From contig JACFNF010000010.1 in assembly GCA_019454985.1 (NCBI GenBank), positions 1 through 64,000 of the forward strand: DNA of 64,000 bases, read 5' to 3'. This document shows, one piece after another, positions 1 to 7,378 of the stretch. The first letter of the stretch is position 1; each line of letters starts with the position of its first letter. The DNA comes from Bacteroidales bacterium (lineage in GTDB: Bacteria > Bacteroidota > Bacteroidia > Bacteroidales > F082). Both the position numbers and the translations under genes were made by a program. The notes beneath the pieces are model-generated. The model saw only the letters and a program-made list of their open reading frames with translations, did no database searches and had not been told where the DNA came from.

Positions 1-640
1 CTGCTGCAACATTTGATAAATCAGTTGTTGTGCTTAAAGTATTGGTTAACCAGCCACTCGCCGGTTCAGGTGAATTCAAAGGCGGATTGATGTAAAGTGC
101 AGCCAGATCATTGGTGGCTCCGCTGACAATGGTATAACGCATCACAATCAGATAAGTGGTGTTGAGATCATAAATGAAATCTGAATATTGTGCTGTTTCT
201 GTCCCACGGGAAATACCAAATGCAAGTTTATCGGATGCATTCTTTTTCACGTAAACCCTTCCATGAAATATGGAACCAACCGGATCTGCCGCGGTATGGA
301 AAAAATAATCACCAGTTGTTGTGGCTGATGTAACCTTCGCCAAAAAGGAAAAATAAATGGTGCCTGAGGTTTGCTTCGTAAAAAGTTTGTTGACGTCTTG
401 TCCGCTATTTGACAGTGTAACCTCGTTGCCAATACCGGAAGATAAATAATCATTATAAGTGATTGAGGCAGCAGTAACCTTGACTACAGGAGTAACATTA
501 CTGCCAGTTACATTCCATCCATTATTCGTTAGTTCACTGCCTACGGGATAATCGAAATTTTCATTCAGCAACAGGGTTTGTCCCTTTGAGATTGCTGTGA
601 GAGAAAAAAATATGGTTGCTATGAGAATCAGTTTCTTCAT
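1..640 (-). CDS. Secreted protein, 3' part outside window (hypothetical)
   Basis: An open frame begins at an ATG (complement of 638-640) and runs without a stop off the left edge, giving 213 visible codons. The N-terminus (MKKLILIATIFFSLTAISKGQ) is a clear Sec signal peptide cut near residue 21. The mature part starts LLLNENFDYPVGSELTNNGW, the 'ENFDYPVG' opening common in Bacteroidota secreted proteins with a jelly-roll or lamin-like domain, which often end in a T9SS sorting domain; that end is not visible here. It lies 50 bp downstream of the endonuclease I gene on the same strand and may be co-transcribed with it. No enzymatic motif is visible, so no function is assigned beyond secreted or cell-surface location. 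Confidence 0.75.
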   Translation of the reverse strand, partial: MKKLILIATIFFSLTAISKGQTLLLNENFDYPVGSELTNNGWNVTGSNVTPVVKVTAASITYNDYLSSGIGNEVTLSNSGQDVNKLFTKQTSGTIYFSFLAKVTSATTTGDYFFHTAADPVGSIFHGRVYVKKNASDKLAFGISRGTETAQYSDFIYDLNTTYLIVMRYTIVSGATNDLAALYINPPLNSPEPASGWLTNTLSTTTDLSNVAA

Positions 641-690
641 TCGGAAAATGATTTGAGTTAAATAATCGGTTGAATTGTGCAGCAGCTTGT

Positions 691-1851
691 TTATTTCGCT
701 ACTTGGCTGATTTGCAATGCGCCGGTGGTTTTAAAATTGATGGCTGTTCCGGAGCCGGTATAGGGAAAAATTTTAAAGTAATACGTTTGTCCGGTAGTAA
801 GGTTTCCGAATGCGGCTTTTTGTACGCCGTAAAGCACATTTCGGTTCTGTAAATCGTCAATCACCTCGATGCCATCGTTGGGTGTGGCAATGTCGTCGAA
901 ACTGACGGAGCTCATCCGGATCAGGTAGGCGTCGGGGAGTTGTCCGCCGGTGGCGTCGGTCCATTGCAAACTGATGGTGCTTCCCGAGAACTCGGTAACA
1001 TGCGCTTCGGGCTCTTCGGCCAGCGATGATCCTCCACCCCAGATCATGTTCACGTATTCCGGATGGTCAACAAAAGGATTGCGGTTATGCTGGTAGGTAT
1101 AAACGGCATTGTTGCGGTCAATTTCTTTCTGCGAAACAGGGTCGTCGTTGTGCCACTTCAGGAGCATGGTGAGTGCCCAGGCGGTAAAACCTGGATAGGT
1201 GGTTTTGTTGAGCATGGGAGTTTCCCAGTTTTTGATGAGGTTTTCATAGCGGGTAACCATATAAAAATAGGAGCGGGCCAGGTCGCCCTTATATTCGTCA
1301 ATGGGTTCAAACACCGTTCCGTTATATCCCGGCACATCGCTGCTGCCTACCTTGCTGCCGTTTAGCGAAGTCCAACTGGCGTTTTTTACTTCGCCATAGG
1401 CATAATTGCTTCGACGGTTGTTCACATAACCATCGGTGGGGATCACATGGAAAAGGTCGCTCTTCATGGGTGAACCGCCACCAAACCAGCTTTGCGGAAA
1501 AGAATGTTCGCGGTTGTAGCAGTCGCCCTCGCTATTGTAAGTGCCACATTGTCTGTTAAATGTATAAAGGTATGGCTCAGGTGCCGGGCCGGGGATGTCG
1601 CTGTATATATCCCAGACATAGGTGCCTGCGTTATCTACATCGTCGGTGGTTTTGTAACAGTTGTACAGGCCATCGTAACTGATCACAGTGTGCCCTTTGA
1701 TGATGTTGTAGAGCTGGGTTTTCAAAGTGGCGCCGGTGCCGGTGGCTCCGTCATAATATCCGGGTGGAATCTGTGCTACAACGGGATTCAGGAAAAAAAA
1801 CATCCCGAAAATTGTGAGGATGGTTGTGTTGCGTAAAGGAGAATAGCGCAT
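691..1851 (-). CDS. Secreted endonuclease I family nuclease with C-terminal FN3-like domain
   Basis: 386 residues. Residues 1-26 are a signal peptide ending VVAQ. Residues about 30-275 match the endonuclease I (EndA/NucM) His-Me finger family: the signature GDCYNREHSFPQSWF spans about 109-123, with His116 the likely general base, followed by a conserved HVIPTDGYVNNRRSN stretch. Residues about 285-386 look like a fibronectin type III domain (SLQWTDATGGQLPDAYLIRM, then YFKIFPYTGSG). Enzymes of this family degrade DNA and RNA outside the cell, giving nucleotides for nutrition or clearing extracellular DNA. There is no T9SS sorting domain at the end (it stops ...ALQISQVAK), so it is probably periplasmic or released by another route. 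An exact -7 box lies just upstream. Confidence 0.9.
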   Translation of the reverse strand: MRYSPLRNTTILTIFGMFFFLNPVVAQIPPGYYDGATGTGATLKTQLYNIIKGHTVISYDGLYNCYKTTDDVDNAGTYVWDIYSDIPGPAPEPYLYTFNRQCGTYNSEGDCYNREHSFPQSWFGGGSPMKSDLFHVIPTDGYVNNRRSNYAYGEVKNASWTSLNGSKVGSSDVPGYNGTVFEPIDEYKGDLARSYFYMVTRYENLIKNWETPMLNKTTYPGFTAWALTMLLKWHNDDPVSQKEIDRNNAVYTYQHNRNPFVDHPEYVNMIWGGGSSLAEEPEAHVTEFSGSTISLQWTDATGGQLPDAYLIRMSSVSFDDIATPNDGIEVIDDLQNRNVLYGVQKAAFGNLTTGQTYYFKIFPYTGSGTAINFKTTGALQISQVAK

Positions 1852-1879
1852 AAAGACCGTTAATTGAATTTTTGGAGGT

Positions 1880-1887
1880 CAAAAATA
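1880..1887 (-). promoter_or_regulatory. Bacteroidota -7 promoter box (TATTTTTG) of the endonuclease I gene
   Basis: The minus strand reads TATTTTTG, an exact match to the Bacteroidota sigma-ABfr -7 consensus TAnnTTTG, 28 bp before the ATG at 1851. No good -33 TTTG is visible. Confidence 0.55.
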
Positions 1888-1973
1888 GAAATTTTATTAA
1901 TTGGTAGGGGATTCAGGGCGTTTTTCGTAAAACAACCTAATCATAGTATTCTCAGTGGTTAAGCTTTTAGTTT

Positions 1974-2058
1974 TTAACCGCAAAGTTTCCGGAGGTTTTA
2001 CACTCAGCACGCAAAGGGATTTATGCTTCGTTGCATTCTTTATGTTCTCTGTGTTTAA
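1974..2058. repeat. Degenerate inverted-repeat element (MITE-like remnant)
   Basis: About 85 bp beginning TTAACCGCAAAG and ending CTCTGTGTTTAA, so the ends are imperfect inverted repeats. The interior carries recurring CGCAAAG / GTTTTACAC / CTTCGTTGCATTCTTTATG fragments. It resembles the decayed CACAAAG-type palindromic repeats scattered between genes in environmental Bacteroidota genomes. It sits between the dnaE-like stop and the endonuclease I promoter. Only one copy is present here, so the repeat status is inference. Confidence 0.35.
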
Positions 2059-2066
2059 GACTGAAA

Positions 2067-5009
2067 TTACGATTGTCTGGGGTCGGGCTTGAGCGGCATG
2101 CGCGCCATTTTTTCCACTTCCAACATAGGATATTCAAATTCTTCCACGATTTTACCCAGAACAAGATAGATTCCCGGTCCCTGAAACGGATAATTTTTCA
2201 ATGCAGGTGGAAAGTGTACCGTGTCGAACATCTCGCCATCGGCATCCACAAAAGTGCCAAAGTGCATCAGCTCGCCTTTCACCGTCCGTACGGTTTTCAC
2301 TGTGACTAACTTTCCGATCATCCGCCGTCTTTGTCCGCTACATGCTAACATCCCGCCAGCCATCACCTCGCCACGGAAAGCGGTCTGCAACATATCGAAG
2401 TTGCTCATCGTTACCGGAAACCCCAGAAGCTCAAGTTCATCGTAAGCATCTTCAATGCGGTGGCTCTCGAAGTTTGGCAACCGGTAACGTTGTGCTTCTT
2501 CTTTGAAAAGCATGGAATCAGGGTCGCTATCGCGGCTTTTTTTACGGTAGAGATGCGCTTCCCAGAGTAGTCCCGACTTGGGTTGTCCGGTGAAAGCAAA
2601 AGCGCCGGCACGAACAAGTAACACAAGCTGTTCCATACCGGGCTTCAGGCGGTCAATAAAATCATGCAGCCCGGCGAACTTACCTCTTCTGTTGCGTTCG
2701 GCCACGATGTTTTGGGCAAAACTTTCTTCAAGTCCCTGAATGTGGATAAACCCGATGTAAACGTTTGAGCCATATACCGATGTAAGGTGATGGCTGTGGT
2801 TGACGCAGGGCAGGTGAAGCAGCCCTCCCTGACGCTTTAACTCGTTGAAATAGACCCAGCTTGTGTAGAAACCACCAAAATTATTGATGACGGCTACCTG
2901 AAACTCGAGCGGGAAATGGGCTTTGAGGTAAAGGCTCTGAAAGCTTTCAACGGCATAGCTGGCCGAGTGGGCTTTTGAAAACGAATAGCCGGCAAAGGAC
3001 TCAATCTGCCGCCACACCTCTTTGGTCACGCTTTCGGGATAGCCGCGGCTTTGGCAATTGTCGAAAAAGCGTTGTACGATCTCGTCAAACTCATTCTTTT
3101 TTCGTTTTTTGCCGCTCATGATTCGCCTTAGCACATCGGCATCGGCGAGGTCGAGGCCGGCAAAATGATGACACACCTTGAGCACATCTTCCTGATATAC
3201 CATCACCCCAAAGGTTTCTTTCAGTTGTTGTTCCATCACCGGATGAATATAGCTGAAGCTTTCGGGATGATGAAAACGCTGGACATATTCGCGCATCATA
3301 CCCGATTTGGCCACACCCGGACGGATGATGGAGCTGGCCGCCACAAGGGTTGGATAATCGTCGCAGCGCAGCTTACGCAGCAGCCCGCGCATGGCCGGAC
3401 TTTCGATATAGAAACACCCGTTGGTTTCGGCATTTCGCAGCCGTTCTTTCACTTTGTCATCCTGCTTAAAAAGCCGCACCTGATGGATGTCCACCGCAAC
3501 GCCTTTGTTTTTGCGGACGAGGTCAACAGCTTCGCGGAGGTGCCCAATACCGCGCTGACTCAGGATGTCGAGCTTCTCAAAACCCAGTTCTTCGGCCACA
3601 TACATATCCCATTGCGTGGTGGGGAAACCTTTGGGCGGCATATCGAGGGCTGTATAGTTGGCCAGCGGCTCTTCGGAAATGAGGATGCCGCCGGCATGGA
3701 TGCTCCGCTGGTTGGGAAAGTCGAGGATATGCTGCGCCAGCTCGTGGATGTGACGCGTGTGCCGGTTGAGGGTGTGGCAGGCGTTGGGATTGTCGGCCAG
3801 CTCATCAATCTCGGCTTTGGGGAGGCCGTGAACCTTGCCCAGTTCGCGGTAAATTGACCTGCCCCTGAAAGTGGAGATTGTGCCAAGCAGGGCGGTGTGT
3901 TGCCGGCCATAACGTTTGAAAATGTAGTCAATCACCTCGTCGCGCTCCTTCCACGAATAGTCAATATCAAAGTCGGGCGGACTGCTGCGTTTGGGGTTGA
4001 GGAATCGTTCGAAATACAGGTCGAGTTCAATAGGATCAACATCGGTGATTTTCAGGCAGAAAGCTACGACGCTGTTGGCGCCGCTGCCTCGTCCGACATG
4101 GTAAAATCCACGCGACATGGAGTAGCGGATCACGTCCCAGGTGATGAGGAAATAGGCTGAGAAGCCTAATTTGTCAATGATTTCCAACTCTTCTTCCACA
4201 CGTTTGCGCGCCCGAAGGTTGTCGGCGCCATAGCGGTATTCCAAACCGTCGAAAGCCAGTTTGCGTAATAGACTGCGGTCGTCGGCGCTGTTGCCGGTGA
4301 AGGTTTTCCGGTTTTTCAGGGTCGAGAAGTCGAAGTCTATCTCGCACTGGCTTTCAATTTTTTGGGTATTTTCGAGCAGGGCGGGATACAGTACAAAGGC
4401 AGCACGAAGACGCTCGGGGGGTATCATTATCTCGTCAGGAGAGGCACACTGTCCGGCCTCAAGGCGGCTCAGCAGGATGTTGTGATCAATGGCACGCAGG
4501 TTTTTGTGGATATACCAGCCCGACTCATCGGCAAAAGTTACAGGCTGCATCAGCAACAGCTTGTGCTGATGAAAACGCCACTCGGAGCTGAGCAGCCGGG
4601 GTACCTGCGAAAGCCGCACACCTAAATAATCGTCGGGACCAAGCTGCGCCTTTTTCTTTGTGCCTAAGGGATAAACCGTTACTGTATATTCCAACGCAGG
4701 CGCCGTTTCGGGATACGGACTGCCATCGAAGTTGTGATGGGTGAGCAGCTCGTTCAACGCACGAAAACCGGCCTTGTTTTTGGCCAAAATGGTGAACATC
4801 AGCCGATCGCCGTTGCGAAACTCTGCCCCGGCAATTGGCTTGACCCCTTTGCGACGACATTCTTTCACAAAATCGGGCATCCCCATCGTGTTGTTGATGT
4901 CGGTGAGCGCAAGGCAGCCAATACCGTTTGCAACGGCCATATCTACAAGCTTTTCCACCGAAAGTGTTCCGTAACGAAGACTATAATAGCTATGGTTATT
5001 CAGATACAT
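2067..5009 (-). CDS. dnaE: DnaE-type DNA polymerase III alpha subunit, short (DnaE2-like) form
   Basis: 980 residues, shorter than the replicative DnaE (about 1150-1250). The order is an N-terminal PHP domain, a C-family polymerase core, HhH and an OB fold. The polymerase site is intact: PPDFDID at 344-350 supplies Asp346 and Asp348, and FEKLD supplies Asp481. The PHP domain is degraded: where active forms have HLHNH and a downstream Asp, this protein has YLNNH and YG (residues 2-14), losing metal ligands. The OB fold lies around residues 875-965. Length and domain content fit the accessory, error-prone DnaE2 class that usually works with ImuA/ImuB in mutagenic repair, but no imuA or imuB is in the window. 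The ATG at 5009 is used because the PHP motif starts at residue 2. Confidence 0.85.
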   Translation of the reverse strand: MYLNNHSYYSLRYGTLSVEKLVDMAVANGIGCLALTDINNTMGMPDFVKECRRKGVKPIAGAEFRNGDRLMFTILAKNKAGFRALNELLTHHNFDGSPYPETAPALEYTVTVYPLGTKKKAQLGPDDYLGVRLSQVPRLLSSEWRFHQHKLLLMQPVTFADESGWYIHKNLRAIDHNILLSRLEAGQCASPDEIMIPPERLRAAFVLYPALLENTQKIESQCEIDFDFSTLKNRKTFTGNSADDRSLLRKLAFDGLEYRYGADNLRARKRVEEELEIIDKLGFSAYFLITWDVIRYSMSRGFYHVGRGSGANSVVAFCLKITDVDPIELDLYFERFLNPKRSSPPDFDIDYSWKERDEVIDYIFKRYGRQHTALLGTISTFRGRSIYRELGKVHGLPKAEIDELADNPNACHTLNRHTRHIHELAQHILDFPNQRSIHAGGILISEEPLANYTALDMPPKGFPTTQWDMYVAEELGFEKLDILSQRGIGHLREAVDLVRKNKGVAVDIHQVRLFKQDDKVKERLRNAETNGCFYIESPAMRGLLRKLRCDDYPTLVAASSIIRPGVAKSGMMREYVQRFHHPESFSYIHPVMEQQLKETFGVMVYQEDVLKVCHHFAGLDLADADVLRRIMSGKKRKKNEFDEIVQRFFDNCQSRGYPESVTKEVWRQIESFAGYSFSKAHSASYAVESFQSLYLKAHFPLEFQVAVINNFGGFYTSWVYFNELKRQGGLLHLPCVNHSHHLTSVYGSNVYIGFIHIQGLEESFAQNIVAERNRRGKFAGLHDFIDRLKPGMEQLVLLVRAGAFAFTGQPKSGLLWEAHLYRKKSRDSDPDSMLFKEEAQRYRLPNFESHRIEDAYDELELLGFPVTMSNFDMLQTAFRGEVMAGGMLACSGQRRRMIGKLVTVKTVRTVKGELMHFGTFVDADGEMFDTVHFPPALKNYPFQGPGIYLVLGKIVEEFEYPMLEVEKMARMPLKPDPRQS

Positions 5010-5121
5010 TTCTCAAAAACAGTATCCAATTTATCATCGAATGATTAAAAATTAATCAAAATAAACGACGTTAAATTAATCATTTTGGTATTTGATGGCA
5101 AGATGATGTGTGATTTTTACA

Positions 5122-5159
5122 AAAAAATGGACGGCCTTTGCAAAGACCGCCCATTTTTT
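5122..5159 (-). terminator. Rho-independent terminator after the DPP5 gene
   Basis: Inverted repeat AAAAAATGG-A-CGG ... CCG-C-CCATTTTTT enclosing a CTTTGCAAAG palindrome. Read on the minus strand it lies 22 bp past the stop at 5182 and ends in a run of seven T. The A-rich arm could also terminate transcription on the plus strand. Confidence 0.75.
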
Positions 5160-5181
5160 CAGTTTTTTATTTTTTAGGATG

Positions 5182-7275
5182 TTATTTCAACCATCTGTCG
5201 AGCCAGTTAAAGAAAGTGCGTTGCCAAAGTACACCATTTTGAGGGTGAAGAACCCAGTGGTTTTCGTTCGGGAAATAGAGATATTCTGCCGGCAGTCCGC
5301 GCATGATGGCCGCGTTGTAGGCCGCCATCCCTTGGGAAGCCACAATGCGGTAATCGAGCTCGCCGTGAATGACTAAGATAGGGGTGTCCCAGTTTTGCAC
5401 GAATTTGTGTGGCGAGTTCTCGTACGACCATTGGGCAGTTTTGTTGTTCTTGTCCCAGTATGGCCCGCCAAGATCCCAGTTGGTAAACCAGTTTTCTTCG
5501 GTTTCAAGGTATTGCTGCTCAAGGTTGAACATCCCGTCGTGTGCGATGAAGGCTTTGAACCGTTTGTTGTGGTGTCCGGCTAACCAATACACCGAAAAAC
5601 CGCCATAAGAGGCTCCAACGGATCCCAATCGGTTGGCATCTACAAACGGCTCTTTTGCAACGGCATCAATGGCACTCAGATAGTCTTTCATATTTTGTCC
5701 GCCGTAGTCGCCGCTGATCTGTTCGAGCCATTCCTGCCCGAAGCCCGGAAGTCCGCGCCGGTTGGGCGCGACAATGACATAGTCGTTGGCGGCCATCATC
5801 TGAAAATTCCAGCGGAACGACCAGAACTGGCTCACTGTGCTTTGCGGGCCTCCCTGACAATAAAGCAGAGCGGGATATTTTTTTGTGGGATCGAAATGGG
5901 GCGGATAAATGACCCAGACGAGCATCTGTTTTCCGTCGGTAGTGGGAATCCAGCGGGCTTCCGACTTTCCTAAGCTAAGCTGTTCTAACAGGTTGCTGTT
6001 GATGTGGGTGATCTGTTGTTGTTTGCCCGTAGCTTCCTCAATGCGGAAAAGCTCGGCGGGCGACGACATGGACATGCGTGCGCCAATGAGATGTTTTCCG
6101 GCTACCATCACGTTAGTGTAGTCGTGTTGGCCTTCGGTGATTTTGCGGATTTTACCTGTGGCCGTCTCAATGCTGTAAATCTGCTCTAAAGCGTGGTGGT
6201 CGCTCACAAAATAGATCTTCTTTCCGTCGGCCGACCATGCAAGACCCTGTACGTTCTGGTCGAATCCCAGGCTGAGGTCTTTTTTTGCTCCAGTGGCCAG
6301 ATCCATGACAAAGAGTCTTATTTTATCAGCCTCATAACCATCACGTTCCATACTTTCCCAGGCTAAGAAACGTCCGTCGGGCGAAAACACCGGATTCATG
6401 TCGTAACCCATCATCCCCTGAGTAAGATTTTGGGTGCTTCCATTACTCAGGTCGTAGCGATAGAGGTCGCTGTTGGTTGAGAAGCTGTATTCTTTCCCTT
6501 TTAGTTTGCGTGCGGTATAGACGATGGATTTGCTGTCGGGCGCCCAGGCCAATTGTTCCATTCCACCGAAAGGCCTCATCGGCGATTCCCATTCTTCGCC
6601 CTGCATCAGGTCGAGGGCGTTGAGCAGTTGTTTGCCATCATAGTCGGCCACAAAGGGATGTGTATAAGCATCAACCCATTGATCCCAATGGCGGTACATC
6701 AGGTCGTTGTTGAGGCGGCCTGTCGTCTTGGTCAGGTCGGGATAACGCTCTTTCACCAACGAAGGCTTTTCCACATCTGAGAGATATAGCACCTTTTGCT
6801 GGTCGGGAGAATAGGCGAAGCCGCCAATGCCGCCTTCCACATTACTGATGCGGACTTTGTGGCTGCCATCGGTATCGGCTTCCCAAAGCTGCATGCTGCC
6901 CGATTCGGCTGACATAAAGGCAATTTTCTTGCCATCAGGTCGCCAACGCGGGTTGTATTCGCCCCAAGTGGTGAAGGTGATCTGCCTGAAGTCGCTGCCG
7001 TCGGTTTTCATGGTGAAAAGCTCTGCATTCGATTTGTCCTGGTCAAGATCGAAAAAGGTGATGCTGAACAGCAGCCTGTTGCCATCGGGCGACACGGCTA
7101 CCTCGCCCAGACGTCCCATTGACCAGAGCAACTCGGGCGTGAGGCGGTCTTTTTCGAGTTTCAGTTCTTTCTGGCCAATCAGCGTTGATTCGTTGGCCGA
7201 TTGTGCGTGAAGGCCAATTGGTCCGATCAGGGCAAACCATATCAGGCTTGCAAGAAGAAAACATGATTTTTTCAT
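5182..7275 (-). CDS. dpp5: Dipeptidyl-peptidase 5-like S9 family serine peptidase
   Basis: 697 residues. Residues 1-24 form a signal peptide. Residues about 35-420 are a beta-propeller of TolB/PD40-type repeats (RLLFSITFFD, KKIAFMSAESGSMQLW, GRFLAWESMERDGYEADK). Residues about 430-697 are an alpha/beta hydrolase. The catalytic triad reads Ser556 (GASYGG), Asp641 (HGELD) and His673 (ENHW). Long stretches match what I remember of Porphyromonas gingivalis DPP5 (GGPQSTVSQFWSFRWN, QISGDYGGQNM, FNWLDRWLK), which releases dipeptides in the periplasm with preference for Ala and hydrophobic P1 residues. It therefore probably takes part in peptide catabolism in the periplasm. Monocistronic, ending at a strong terminator. 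Confidence 0.92.
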   Translation of the reverse strand: MKKSCFLLASLIWFALIGPIGLHAQSANESTLIGQKELKLEKDRLTPELLWSMGRLGEVAVSPDGNRLLFSITFFDLDQDKSNAELFTMKTDGSDFRQITFTTWGEYNPRWRPDGKKIAFMSAESGSMQLWEADTDGSHKVRISNVEGGIGGFAYSPDQQKVLYLSDVEKPSLVKERYPDLTKTTGRLNNDLMYRHWDQWVDAYTHPFVADYDGKQLLNALDLMQGEEWESPMRPFGGMEQLAWAPDSKSIVYTARKLKGKEYSFSTNSDLYRYDLSNGSTQNLTQGMMGYDMNPVFSPDGRFLAWESMERDGYEADKIRLFVMDLATGAKKDLSLGFDQNVQGLAWSADGKKIYFVSDHHALEQIYSIETATGKIRKITEGQHDYTNVMVAGKHLIGARMSMSSPAELFRIEEATGKQQQITHINSNLLEQLSLGKSEARWIPTTDGKQMLVWVIYPPHFDPTKKYPALLYCQGGPQSTVSQFWSFRWNFQMMAANDYVIVAPNRRGLPGFGQEWLEQISGDYGGQNMKDYLSAIDAVAKEPFVDANRLGSVGASYGGFSVYWLAGHHNKRFKAFIAHDGMFNLEQQYLETEENWFTNWDLGGPYWDKNNKTAQWSYENSPHKFVQNWDTPILVIHGELDYRIVASQGMAAYNAAIMRGLPAEYLYFPNENHWVLHPQNGVLWQRTFFNWLDRWLK

Positions 7276-7378
7276 CGGATATTTCGTGTTTCAGTTTGAG
7301 GCTACGAATTTAAGCAGAAAATAACACCCTCTGTAAACGAAAAAGGCAGCGGCATTTTGTGGAAAGAAAAGGCGACTT

